A DNA stretch of 64,000 nt, from positions 1 to 64,000 of the forward strand of contig JBBATH010000013.1 of assembly GCA_040398845.1 (NCBI GenBank), given 5' to 3'. A program made the translations under genes and the position numbers. The notes below the pieces were generated by a model that saw only the letters and a program-made list of their open reading frames with translations, was not told where the DNA came from and made no database searches. Below, piece after piece: positions 49,925 to 58,296 of the stretch. Numbering within the stretch: position 1 is the stretch's first letter; each line of letters opens with the position of its first letter. The stretch is from WLND01 sp040398845. GTDB lineage: Bacteria; Actinomycetota; Actinomycetes; S36-B12.

Positions 49925-51115
49925 ATGCGACGTGTGGTCATCGTGGGCGCCGGTCTTGGCGGCCTGCGCGCCGCTGAGTCACTGCGATCAGCCGGATACT
50001 CCGACGCGATCACGGTCGTCGGCGACGAGGAGTTTTTCCCCTACAACCGGCCACCGCTGTCGAAGGAGGCGCTCGCCGGGGGCATCGACATTGAAGGGCT
50101 CGAGTTTCGCCGCAAGGCGAGCGTTGACGACGTGGACTGGCTCCTTGGGACTCCGGTGGCCGGGTGCGACCTTTCGCTCAGGACGGTCACCCTCTCTGAC
50201 GGTGCGACCCTCGAATTCGACGGCCTTGTCGTGGCGTCAGGAATTCGGCCGAGACGACTCCCCATTCCCGGGCCAGCCGGCGGTCGATACGCCCTGCGAA
50301 CCGCGGCTGACGCCCTCGCCGTCCGCGAGTACCTGACACCGGGCGCCGCAATCATCATCATGGGCGCTGGGTTCATCGGCTGCGAGGTTGCGGCCACCGC
50401 AATCAAGCTGGGATGCAGCGTGCATGTGGTGGCCCTCGATGATGAACCGATGGTGCGTCCGCTCGGACTCGAACTCGGGGCCGCAATGCGGCGCCGGCAC
50501 GAGGCTCAGGGGGTCCGTTTCCATCTCGGACATACGATCGTTGCCTTCTCAGGTGACGCTGATGTCAGCTCCGCAACGCTAAGCGACGGCACAGAACTCA
50601 AGGCTGACGTCGTCATAGAGGCGGTCGGATCGGTCGCCAACACTGAATGGCTGGGGGGCAACGACCTCGACCTCTCCGATGGACTCCTCACCGACAGCGC
50701 CATGCAGGTATCGACCTCACTTGCGCCGGTCGTCGCGGTTGGTGATCTCGCCCGTCACCCCAACGGCCTCTTCGGTCATGTTCCGCGCCGAATCGAGCAC
50801 TGGAACATCCCGACCGAAACGGCACGCCGCGCGGGTCCCACCCTCGCAGCGCTCCTCGCCGGCGAGGAGCCCGACCGCTCCCCATTCCTTGGTTTGCCAG
50901 CGTTCTGGTCGGATCAGTACGACACCAAACTGCAGTCGTTTGGCATGCCGGGGATAGCCGACAACGCTGAGGTCACATCCGGCAGTGTCGATGACGCATG
51001 CATCATCGAGTATTTCAACGCCTCCGGCGTCGTCGGCGTGGTCGGCGTCGACCGCACCGCCGAGCTGGCCCCCTACCGAAAGGCACTCCTTGCTCGTCAC
51101 GAGCAAGGGCGCTGA
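49925..51115 (+). CDS. FAD-dependent ferredoxin reductase
   Basis: 396 aa, glutathione-reductase-like. The FAD motif is VVIVGAGLGGLRAAESL at the N-terminus and the NAD(P) motif IIIMGAGFIGCEVAATA. VVAVGDLARHPNG is the second FAD loop. The family (putidaredoxin reductase, rubredoxin reductase, BphA4) passes NADH electrons to ferredoxin. It lies 4 bases after the 3Fe-4S ferredoxin and should feed the window's three P450s. The chain can be tested by reconstitution. Confidence 0.92.
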   Translation: MRRVVIVGAGLGGLRAAESLRSAGYSDAITVVGDEEFFPYNRPPLSKEALAGGIDIEGLEFRRKASVDDVDWLLGTPVAGCDLSLRTVTLSDGATLEFDGLVVASGIRPRRLPIPGPAGGRYALRTAADALAVREYLTPGAAIIIMGAGFIGCEVAATAIKLGCSVHVVALDDEPMVRPLGLELGAAMRRRHEAQGVRFHLGHTIVAFSGDADVSSATLSDGTELKADVVIEAVGSVANTEWLGGNDLDLSDGLLTDSAMQVSTSLAPVVAVGDLARHPNGLFGHVPRRIEHWNIPTETARRAGPTLAALLAGEEPDRSPFLGLPAFWSDQYDTKLQSFGMPGIADNAEVTSGSVDDACIIEYFNASGVVGVVGVDRTAELAPYRKALLARHEQGR

Positions 51116-51143
51116 CTGCTCACATCACGGGTAAACTCTTGAC

Positions 51144-52694
51144 ATGTCGCAACCATTGGCGTCAACGACACGCGATGGCGTGTGCTTTCCGCAGGGGGGC
51201 GATGGTCGCCGCAGCACCGGAGCAACGGGCCGGGCGATCTTCGCCGACAGCGCGCGAGGCGTCGATGCGGCCCTAGCTGAGCGCATCGAACACACCCGCG
51301 ACTGGCGATCCGGGTACCTTCGTCCGTTACGCGACATCGTCGCAGCCGCCGCGACCAGCCCCGATGCAGCCCTGAGGGTCTCAATAGATGGCCTCGAGTC
51401 AGCACACCGTCGCTTTCGTTTCGCAAGGTCGGGCATCGAAGAGTCCCTCTCGACGGTCATGGCGGATGCTGTTGAGCCCCGTTTCGATTCCGTCACGATC
51501 GAAGGACGGGTAGCCGCGGAGCGCGACTTCTCCCTCCCCTACGCGGGCAAGCGACTCTTCGGTGACGATCTCAGGCGCCAAGTGGACCGCTGGGTCGCTG
51601 GCGGGATTACCGAGCCGAGTTTTGCCGAGGCCATCAACACCCTCATGGACAACCCCGATTGGCTTGATCTTCGCGACGTCAACATTGCCCTCCTCGGCGC
51701 CGGGGCAGAGATGGCACCAACCCGGTCACTGCTTCGGTGGGGGGCCCGCGTCCATGCCGTTGACCTACCTCGGCCCGATGGCTGGCGGCGTCTCATCGAG
51801 ATCGCCCGCAACACTGCCGGTTCCCTACGCGTGCCGGTCCGCCTCGGAGAGCACGGTGCCGCACCGATCGTTACCGGTGGCCTCGTCCATCCTGATGACG
51901 ACACCGCAATTGCCGAGGTTGCCGGAGCCGATCTCCTCTCCGATACGCCGCACATTCGCACCTGGCTCGATGAGATCGATGGTCCCCTCGTTCTCGGTAC
52001 CTACGTGTACGCCGACGGCGCAGGGCACGTCCTGTTATCGATGGCATCGGATGCCATCGCAACCGACCTTCTGGCGCGCCGCGACGATGTCATGCTCGCC
52101 TACCTCGCCACCCCGACCGACGTCTTCATGGTGCCGATGAGTGCCGTCGAAGAGTCCCGCCGCAGGTGGCAGACCCGAGGCATCAGCGGGGTGCTGCAGT
52201 CACCGCTTCGCCTCCTCAATCAGTTTCAGCCGAACAACCCCGAGACCCTTGTCACCAGCGACGGTGTCGAAGTCGGCCTTAACGACTCCCTCGTGCCCCA
52301 GCAGGGGCCCAACTATGCACTGGCGAAGCGGCTCCAGCGGTGGCGCGCCCTTACCGCGAGGGCCTCGGGCACTACCGTCTCGCTCAACCTCGCACCGCCC
52401 ACGCGAACCCAGTCCGTCGTCAAGAACCGGTTGCTTGCCGCGGCATACGCGGGAGCAGGTCGATTCGGGATCGAGGTGTTTGAGCCGGCCACGTCGACCG
52501 CCCTCATGGCCGCACTCCTCGTTCACGACCTCCGGAATCCTGCCTCCGCAGCGAACCCCACCACTGCACTCAGCAATCCGATGGACCTGTTCGTTCAGGG
52601 CGCCAATCACGGCGGACTCTGGCGCGCCGCATACTCACCCCGATCCGTGCTCGGCATCGCGGCAGTCCTCGGGATGTTCGAGTCGCGGGCGTAG
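51144..52694 (+). CDS. Conserved-looking protein of unknown function with a Rossmann-like region
   Basis: 516 aa, not recognised. The middle (about residues 185-215) reads VNIALLGAGAEMAPTRSLLRWGARVHAVDLP, a Rossmann-type glycine motif with a following acidic residue. The C-terminal half has TVSLNLAPPTRTQSVVKNRLLAAAY and NPMDLFVQGANHGGLWRAAYSP. No signal peptide or clear membrane helix is seen. ATG at 51144 starts 28 bases after the reductase. Possibly an NAD(P)-binding enzyme; nothing ties it to the operon except position. Confidence 0.7.
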   Translation: MSQPLASTTRDGVCFPQGGDGRRSTGATGRAIFADSARGVDAALAERIEHTRDWRSGYLRPLRDIVAAAATSPDAALRVSIDGLESAHRRFRFARSGIEESLSTVMADAVEPRFDSVTIEGRVAAERDFSLPYAGKRLFGDDLRRQVDRWVAGGITEPSFAEAINTLMDNPDWLDLRDVNIALLGAGAEMAPTRSLLRWGARVHAVDLPRPDGWRRLIEIARNTAGSLRVPVRLGEHGAAPIVTGGLVHPDDDTAIAEVAGADLLSDTPHIRTWLDEIDGPLVLGTYVYADGAGHVLLSMASDAIATDLLARRDDVMLAYLATPTDVFMVPMSAVEESRRRWQTRGISGVLQSPLRLLNQFQPNNPETLVTSDGVEVGLNDSLVPQQGPNYALAKRLQRWRALTARASGTTVSLNLAPPTRTQSVVKNRLLAAAYAGAGRFGIEVFEPATSTALMAALLVHDLRNPASAANPTTALSNPMDLFVQGANHGGLWRAAYSPRSVLGIAAVLGMFESRA

Positions 52695-52696
52695 AA

Positions 52697-53446
52697 GTGC
52701 CCGTCATCCCCCGCCGCCGTCGTGTCATCCCCGTGGTGTTCGGCGCCTTTTTTACCCTTGTCATGCTGGGTTTCACGGTTGTCGGCGCGAGCACCTCATC
52801 GGCAGAGGAGCCGATTCCAACACCCTCGACCACAGCGCCGGCTCCGCCCAGTTTTCCACTTCGGCTTGGCAATCAAGGCTCGCTGATCAAGGTCCTACAC
52901 GAACGCCTGATCTGGCTCGGCTACCCAATCTCCGACTCCGAGGCTGCGAGCAACACCTACGGGCCTTCGACCGCTCGCGCACTGGCGAGCCTCCAGAAGA
53001 AGTTCTGGCTGCCAGTTGATGGTGACGTCACGATCAAGACCTGGTCGCGCATCAGGACACTGGCCGGCCCGGTCGATGTCCTACCGAAGTCCTGCACGAA
53101 CGCGGATTCCATCTGCATCAGCGTCGAGCAGAAGCTGGTGCGCTGGGTCGACAACGGCAAGGTGGCCATGACCACTGACGCCCGCTTCGGACTGCCCGGG
53201 GCCGCGACCGCACGCGGCACCTTTCGGGTCACCCGAAAGAGCCGCGATCATGTGTCGTCACTTTACGGAACGGCAATGCCATTCTCGCTCTTCTTCCATG
53301 GCGGCCAGGCTGTCCATTACTCGGCTTACTTCAAGCGCGACGGGTACTACGGTGCTTCGCACGGATGTGTGAACTTGCGCGACCTCGCGAAAGCGAAGTG
53401 GCTCTTCAACAAGGTGAGGCTCAACACCCGCGTCCACGTTTACTGA
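52697..53446 (+). CDS. L,D-transpeptidase with peptidoglycan-binding domain
   Basis: 249 aa exported protein. An N-terminal hydrophobic segment (VIPVVFGAFFTLVMLGFTVV) acts as signal or anchor. A PG_binding_1 domain spans about residues 55-110 (LGNQGSLIKVLHERLIWLGYP), then the YkuD catalytic domain with HGGQAVHYSAYF and the catalytic cysteine in GASHGCVNLRDLAKAKWLF. It forms 3-3 cross-links or anchors proteins in peptidoglycan. The GTG start is 2 bases after the previous stop. A strong terminator follows. Confidence 0.93.
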   Translation: MPVIPRRRRVIPVVFGAFFTLVMLGFTVVGASTSSAEEPIPTPSTTAPAPPSFPLRLGNQGSLIKVLHERLIWLGYPISDSEAASNTYGPSTARALASLQKKFWLPVDGDVTIKTWSRIRTLAGPVDVLPKSCTNADSICISVEQKLVRWVDNGKVAMTTDARFGLPGAATARGTFRVTRKSRDHVSSLYGTAMPFSLFFHGGQAVHYSAYFKRDGYYGASHGCVNLRDLAKAKWLFNKVRLNTRVHVY

Positions 53447-53470
53447 CGTCAATGTCTCCCGTTCACAGGT

Positions 53471-53509
53471 GAAGGCCCGCGCGGCTGGGGGGCTGTCGCG
53501 CGGGCCTTC
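53471..53509 (+). terminator. Terminator after the L,D-transpeptidase
   Basis: 13-bp perfect arms (GAAGGCCCGCGCG / CGCGCGGGCCTTC) around a 13-base loop, 24 bases after the stop. Palindromic and strong, without a T-run. Confidence 0.75.
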
Positions 53510-53574
53510 GGGACCCGAAGGCCCAGCCACCCGGGGGGCGGGCGGCGTCTTTAGTGTGCACCACCGGGACCCTC

Positions 53575-53595
53575 AGTGTCAGGGCTGTTGACACT
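53575..53595. promoter_or_regulatory. Inverted repeat upstream of the Gfo/Idh gene
   Basis: AGTGTCA-gggctgt-TGACACT, perfect 7-bp arms, 54 bases before the ATG at 53650. It contains a TTGACA -35-like hexamer at 53588-53593. No second copy was seen. Confidence 0.4.
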
Positions 53596-53649
53596 TTCTC
53601 AGCAATTTGCGGCGTACGTCACAATCGCACCGCGTGCTTTACTTGGCGC

Positions 53650-54738
53650 ATGAGCAACGAGCGCGGGGTCCTTCTCGTCGGTTACGGCCTGGCCGGACGC
53701 GTCTTCCACGCACCTCTCATCCGATCAACGCCGGGCCTTGCCCTGCGTGCGGTCGTCAGTAACGACCCCGAGCGCCGCGGGCAGGCAGCAGGCGACCTGC
53801 CCGGCATCCGGCTGCATTCAACGATCGAGGAAGCTTGGCAGGAGCTCGACGATATCGGTCTGATCGTCATCGCCTCGGCCAACCGAACCCATGTGCCGCT
53901 GGCCATCGAGGCGGCGCGACGAGGGTTGCACATGGTCATCGACAAGCCGATTGCGGCCACCGCAGCGCAGGCCCAGCTCATCGTTCACGCGGCCGAGAGC
54001 GCCGGCGTTCGGGTACATCCCTTCCAGAACCGGCGCTGGGATTCTGACTTTCTCACCCTTCGGTCCCTCTTGGCACAGGGCGTGCTCGGGCGTATCCATC
54101 GCTTCGAGTCAAGGATCGGACGCCTTCGCACCCTCCCGAAGGGAAATTGGCGCGAGTCGTCCGATCCTGAGGACCTCGGCGGCGTGCTCCTGGACTTCGG
54201 CGCCCATCTTGTTGATCAGGCACTCGCCCTCATGGGTCCGGTCACCGCCGTCAACGCCTTCGCACGCTCAGTTCGCGACCCTCACGCCGCGAACGACGAC
54301 ATGCAAATGATGCTCACTCATGCCGACGGCGCCCTGAGCATTCTCACCGCCAGCCAGGCTGCTGCGTTCGGAGATCCGAGGTTCATCCTTCTCGGCACGA
54401 CCGGCGGGGTTCGGATCAACGAATCGGATTCGCAGGAGTCCGCTCTCAAGGCAGGGACCCTGCCAACTCACCCATCCTGGGGGGTCGAGCCCAGCCACGT
54501 CATCGCGCACCTGCGCATCGGCGAGACGAGCGGGGAGCTTGTCGACTCCGAGATCGAGTTGGCCCCCGGCAGATGGAACACCTACTACCCGGCAGTTCTC
54601 GCTTCAATCGCGACCGGTTCACCCGCCCCGGTTTCATGTTCGGATGTCGTCGAAGACCTACGGGTGCTGGACGCCGCGAGGCGATCGGCAGATACCGGCG
54701 ATACGGTTCGCCTCAGTCCCCCAGCCGCCCACGAATGA
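53650..54738 (+). CDS. Gfo/Idh/MocA-family NAD(P)-dependent oxidoreductase
   Basis: 362 aa. The N-terminal Rossmann motif is GVLLVGYGLAGRVFHAPLI and the conserved active-site motif is MVIDKPIAAT, with the lysine of the EKP-like box. The C-terminal alpha/beta domain begins RVHPFQNRRWDSDF and carries the histidine/aspartate segment GVLLDFGAHLVDQAL. Family members oxidise or reduce sugars and inositols. ATG at 53650 gives the right N-terminus. The last 8 codons lie in a sequence repeated at 56201-56283 (see findings). It is near the xylose genes, but no direct operon is seen. Confidence 0.9.
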   Translation: MSNERGVLLVGYGLAGRVFHAPLIRSTPGLALRAVVSNDPERRGQAAGDLPGIRLHSTIEEAWQELDDIGLIVIASANRTHVPLAIEAARRGLHMVIDKPIAATAAQAQLIVHAAESAGVRVHPFQNRRWDSDFLTLRSLLAQGVLGRIHRFESRIGRLRTLPKGNWRESSDPEDLGGVLLDFGAHLVDQALALMGPVTAVNAFARSVRDPHAANDDMQMMLTHADGALSILTASQAAAFGDPRFILLGTTGGVRINESDSQESALKAGTLPTHPSWGVEPSHVIAHLRIGETSGELVDSEIELAPGRWNTYYPAVLASIATGSPAPVSCSDVVEDLRVLDAARRSADTGDTVRLSPPAAHE

Positions 54739-54776
54739 GCTGCCCTTTCACGAGTTCCAAGGGCTGAACGTGCGCG
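54697..54776. repeat. Direct repeat copy A: Gfo/Idh tail overlapping an epimerase-tail remnant
   Basis: 80 bp about 80-85% identical to 56201-56283, with one 3-base gap. Read plus, it encodes the Gfo/Idh end (TVRLSPP). Read minus, it encodes AHVQPLELVKGQLIRGRLGD-stop, a remnant of the aldose epimerase C-terminus (compare GQPLELVNEWQVIRAQPGG-stop at 56217). The epimerase part has no upstream gene here. Confidence 0.7.
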
Positions 54777-54932
54777 TTATTGTCGTCAAATCGACCCCGG
54801 CGCGCGATTTCACGACAGTAACGCGCATGCAGAAGCGGCGAGGACTGGGACAGACGACAACTCGGGACCATCGAGCACAGCAGAGTCGCGTTCATCGACG
54901 TCGACCTCACCGAGGCAACCACTGCTGCAGCG

Positions 54933-55409
54933 ATGTTCACCGAGTGCTCATTCCGCGGGGTGCGCTTCAACGCCTCGCGGCATACGAGCTCGGCCTTCAT
55001 CAACTGCTCCTTTTATCGCTGCTCGTTCTTCGACGCCGCGTTCACCGACTGCAAACTCATGGGGAGCACGTTCGAGCGCTGTGACCTGTCGACGCTCGCG
55101 GTCACCGGAGGCGACTGGTCATTCGTCGACCTCAGCGGCGCTGACCTATCTCGCGCACGCTTCGACGGCACCAGGCTGCGCGAGGCGGGGCTGGCCGGAG
55201 TGAAAGCGGCCGGGGCAACCCTGCGCCACGTCGATCTCTCGGCCGCGACGACCGACGGCGCCGACTTCACCGGCGCCGACCTGCGGGGCTCAGACCTTTC
55301 CGGCATCAATCCCTTGACGGTCTCGCTTCGAGGCGCCGTGATCACCTGGGATCAAGCGGTGCAGGTTGCACAGTCGCTCGGCCTCGACGTCAGGCCCAAC
55401 GAAAACTGA
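54933..55409 (+). CDS. Pentapeptide-repeat protein, possibly 5'-truncated
   Basis: 158 aa from ATG 54933. The repeats A(D/N)LxX-type continue through CSFRGVRFN, NCSFYRCSFFDAAF, CKLMGSTFERCDL, ADLSRARFDGTRLREAGL and ADLRGSDLSG, forming a right-handed beta-helix. The in-frame codons just before the ATG (RVAFIDVDLTEATTAA) look like family sequence too, but contain no usable start and meet a stop at 54819-54821. Thus the original N-terminus was probably longer and lost. The function is unknown. Confidence 0.75.
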   Translation: MFTECSFRGVRFNASRHTSSAFINCSFYRCSFFDAAFTDCKLMGSTFERCDLSTLAVTGGDWSFVDLSGADLSRARFDGTRLREAGLAGVKAAGATLRHVDLSAATTDGADFTGADLRGSDLSGINPLTVSLRGAVITWDQAVQVAQSLGLDVRPNEN

Positions 55410-55433
55410 CCTCATCGGGCCACGCGGCGCCGG

Positions 55434-55838
55434 TCAGGCGCCAAACACCGTGAGCCCCAGGGAGCGGGCAACCTCAGCCTGACGGACATCGAAGGTGATG
55501 AAGGTGATGTCCACGTCAGAGATTCGGCGCGCAGATGCAACGTGAATCGAATCCAAGCTGCGTAGCCCTGTCTCTTCGGCGATTGATGCAGCGTCCGCGC
55601 AGACCAGCGCATCGACCTCGATGATCGAAATCGACTCGAGATCGCGGGCGAAGTTCGCGCGGGCAAGCACACGTTCCACAGCGCTGGCGAGTAACCCGAG
55701 GGCACGTCGCACTTCAACAATGGTGATTCGAGAGGTGACGAGGTCGACTTCATCGTCGAGCAGGCTCTGGCCTAGTTTCGAATCAGGTTCGATCAGGTAG
55801 CGCTTGAGCAGCGCGCTGCTGTCGACGTAAGCGGTCAC
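55434..55838 (-). CDS. vapC: VapC-type PIN-domain toxin
   Basis: 134 aa PIN ribonuclease. The first acidic residue is in AYVDSSALLKRYL, the next acidic residues are around the VEVRRALG segment, and the later aspartates are in ADAASIAEETGLRSLDSIHVASA. The start overlaps its antitoxin by 4 bases. The locus appears intact and full length. Confidence 0.9.
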   Translation of the reverse strand: MTAYVDSSALLKRYLIEPDSKLGQSLLDDEVDLVTSRITIVEVRRALGLLASAVERVLARANFARDLESISIIEVDALVCADAASIAEETGLRSLDSIHVASARRISDVDITFITFDVRQAEVARSLGLTVFGA

Positions 55839-56134
55839 TCAGCGCCACGGTCGTCGGCGAGCAACCGTTCGATGGTCATCGATGACGCGATGCGATCGAT
55901 CGGGCGCAAGGGTCGTCGAGTGCGCCCCGGAGTGATCCAGCCCTCGGCAATTCCGAGCCGCAGGCTCGCTGGCATAACGTCTGCCGAGGTCAGGTCTGGC
56001 GCGACGAGGCGAGCAGCGGGCCGCCCGTGATCGGTGATCGTGATGTCGTGGCCAGCTTCAGCCCACTTCACGTAGGTAGAGAGGTGTGCCTTGAGCTCCC
56101 TAATCCCAACCTGCTTCGGCATACGTTCAGACAT
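55835..56134 (-). CDS. Phd/YefM-type antitoxin partner of VapC
   Basis: 99 aa. The N-terminal MPKQVGIRELKAHLSTYVKWAEAG is typical of Phd/VapB-like DNA-binding antitoxins, followed by DITITDHGRPAARLVAP. The C-terminus is charged and probably binds the toxin. It is the first gene of the pair and likely represses the operon. Confidence 0.88.
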   Translation of the reverse strand: MSERMPKQVGIRELKAHLSTYVKWAEAGHDITITDHGRPAARLVAPDLTSADVMPASLRLGIAEGWITPGRTRRPLRPIDRIASSMTIERLLADDRGAE

Positions 56135-56200
56135 GTGACCACAATATTTGGGTTGGTGTAGTCACGCAATAGCGGCCTCGGACATGATCTCGAACGGCCC

Positions 56201-56283
56201 GGCGAAGCGGTTCACCTCAGCCCCCCGGCTGCGCACGGATGACCTGCCACTCATTGACGAGTTCCAGGGGCTGACCGGGCGCG
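56201..56283. repeat. Direct repeat copy B: epimerase tail with Gfo/Idh-like tail on the other strand
   Basis: 83-bp partner of 54697-54776. Here the minus strand is the functional end of the aldose epimerase gene. The plus strand reads PGEAVHLSPPG, a likely remnant of a Gfo/Idh C-terminus, with no gene attached. The repeats flank the pentapeptide and VapBC genes. Confidence 0.7.
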
Positions 56284-57059
56284 ACGATGGTCACCGGGGC
56301 GACGATCCCGTCATTAATCCCATTCGGCGGCCCACTTTGCGGCTCGATGCAGATGTAGTCAGGCAACTCGTCGAATACGACGAACCACGGGTGCGAGCTC
56401 GACAGTTCGATTCGTAGGTGACCAGGCCACTCGATCCAAGCAGACCGTCCTTCCACCCGGAATGCGTCATCGAAGGAACGACTCGATAGATCAACCGGGG
56501 TCATCCTCCCCGACAGCCGAAACGCCTCAAACCGCTCGGCAAGTTGGGGATCCGGTAGGTGCCAGCGAGCCGGCGGGCCGTTGCTCATTCGACGCTTGAA
56601 CCAGGGGTGCCAGCCAACGACCCCCGGGAATGCCTCACTCTCAGTCTCGAGCGTGAGCACTGTTGCCACCCGATGGGCCTTCACCCGCCACCGGCTCGTG
56701 AGGCGACCTGCCCACGGCCAGTCCGGACCGAGGTCGGTGACGACGGTCGCCTCCGCGCCATCATCGGTCGAGGCGCAACTCAGCAGCTGTGAGGGTGCGG
56801 CGAGCACTGTGCCGTGTAATGCCCATTCACCGTAGCTCGCCGGCAACAGATGGGTGCCTCCGCCATGACGCAGGGTGTTGTCGCGGACACGACCAGCCCA
56901 GGGGGCCATCGGGTACATACCCTGCTCAACAGGCTCGCTCGAACCGGAGCCGAGGATCTCACAGCCATCAACCAACCACGAGGAAGCCCGACCACCGAGG
57001 GCCAAATCCAGTGTGATGGTCATGCCCGGCGCGGCGAGTGTGACGAGGTCGGGCATCAC
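56217..57059 (-). CDS. Aldose 1-epimerase
   Basis: 280 aa galactose-mutarotase-like beta-sandwich. Visible are GILGS-like DGCEILGSG, MAPWAGRVRDNTLRHGG, LHGTVLAAP and the histidine region VVGWHPWFKRR, with the catalytic glutamate in ICIEPQSGPPNGIND. It interconverts sugar anomers. It follows the ROK regulator by 9 bases and is the last gene of the xylose operon, so xylose mutarotation is the likely role. Confidence 0.88.
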   Translation of the reverse strand: MMPDLVTLAAPGMTITLDLALGGRASSWLVDGCEILGSGSSEPVEQGMYPMAPWAGRVRDNTLRHGGGTHLLPASYGEWALHGTVLAAPSQLLSCASTDDGAEATVVTDLGPDWPWAGRLTSRWRVKAHRVATVLTLETESEAFPGVVGWHPWFKRRMSNGPPARWHLPDPQLAERFEAFRLSGRMTPVDLSSRSFDDAFRVEGRSAWIEWPGHLRIELSSSHPWFVVFDELPDYICIEPQSGPPNGINDGIVAPVTIVAPGQPLELVNEWQVIRAQPGG

Positions 57060-57068
57060 TCTCCTTCG

Positions 57069-58286
57069 TCAGCGAGAGCCGAGAGTGATCGACCGCGACA
57101 GGGCGCCCAGAGGGTCAGGGAGAAGGGAGGCGAACACTCCCTCGGCCGCACCAATAAGGGTGGAGTCACGTCCGAGCCCCGGTGCAACCACTGTCACCTG
57201 CTCGCGCGACGGTCGGATCGAGTTGCCAACGCGATCAAAGAGCACACCGCTCACCTGAGGCAGGAGATCAGCAAGGTGCCCGCCAAGCACAATCACCTCA
57301 GGGTTGAAGATGTTCACGAGATTGCCGATCCCGGTGCCAAGCCAGTCACCCGCATCCGCGAGGGACTGCTTAGCCTGCGTGTCGCCGAGTTCCGCCGCCC
57401 TCACGACATCGGTCACCTCGGCTGACTCCGCCGCCAATCCCGAGCCCCGCACGATGGCATCGCGTCCGATCATGGTCTCCCAGCAGCCGCGAGAACCGCA
57501 CCTGCACACCTCACCGAGCGGGTTCATGACCATGTGTCCGACCTCGCCACCGTAACCCCCCGCACTCGACATGAGGCGGCCGTCGAGGACGATTCCGCCA
57601 CCAACCCCGACTTCGCCGGAGAGGTAGATGACGTTGCGCGACCCAGCCGCTGCCCCTCGAACATGCTCAGCGACCGCGCCGAGGTCGGCATCGTTACCGA
57701 TCACGGTCGCAGGAGATGAGCCGAAATCAGCTCTCAGCGCTTCAGTGACCAGTTCGCCCAACGGCGCGTCGACCCATCCGAGGTTGGGTGCGAGACGAAC
57801 CAGACCGTCGCTCAGATCGACGATGCCGGGTACGCCAACGCCGGTCCCGATCCAGCGTGCGCCTGTCGGAACCGCCGCTACCAGGGCATGGGCCATCGAG
57901 ACCATTTGCTTCACCCCGGTCGAAGGCTTGAACCCGGCGCGACGGTGCACCTGCTCTTGACGAGCGAGGACCTGACCACCGAATCCGACAACAGCGCCCA
58001 CGAGCCGCTCGACGCGAACATCGAAGGCAATCGCCACGGCCGACTCGGGCACTGGTGCAACGACGAGTGACGGACGTCCGACGCTGCCCGCGGCGCCAGC
58101 CCCCTCGATCACGAGCCCAGCGTCGGCAAGTTCCGCAACGAGAACTCCAACCGTGCTCCGATTGAGCCCGGTGAATGCCACGAGGTCCGAGCGGCTCGTC
58201 GGACCACCGACGTGCAACCGTCGCAGAATCCGTGCGAGATTGTGGCGGCGGACCTCGTCCTGCGTTGCCGCTGAGAGGGCCTCCAT
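57069..58286 (-). CDS. xylR: ROK-family transcriptional regulator (XylR-like)
   Basis: 405 aa. The N-terminal winged helix is at about residues 15-65 (LARILRRLHVGGPTSRSDLVAFTGLNRSTVGVLVAEL), followed by the ROK domain with IYLSGEVGVGGGIVLDG and the zinc motif CRCGSRGCWETMIG. ATG at 58286 is used; a longer frame upstream is out of family. In actinobacteria such proteins repress xyl genes until xylose binds. Palindromes upstream of xylA (62945-62985) are candidate sites. It is transcribed with the permease. Confidence 0.88.
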   Translation of the reverse strand: MEALSAATQDEVRRHNLARILRRLHVGGPTSRSDLVAFTGLNRSTVGVLVAELADAGLVIEGAGAAGSVGRPSLVVAPVPESAVAIAFDVRVERLVGAVVGFGGQVLARQEQVHRRAGFKPSTGVKQMVSMAHALVAAVPTGARWIGTGVGVPGIVDLSDGLVRLAPNLGWVDAPLGELVTEALRADFGSSPATVIGNDADLGAVAEHVRGAAAGSRNVIYLSGEVGVGGGIVLDGRLMSSAGGYGGEVGHMVMNPLGEVCRCGSRGCWETMIGRDAIVRGSGLAAESAEVTDVVRAAELGDTQAKQSLADAGDWLGTGIGNLVNIFNPEVIVLGGHLADLLPQVSGVLFDRVGNSIRPSREQVTVVAPGLGRDSTLIGAAEGVFASLLPDPLGALSRSITLGSR

Positions 58287-58296
58287 CCGAGTGTCG

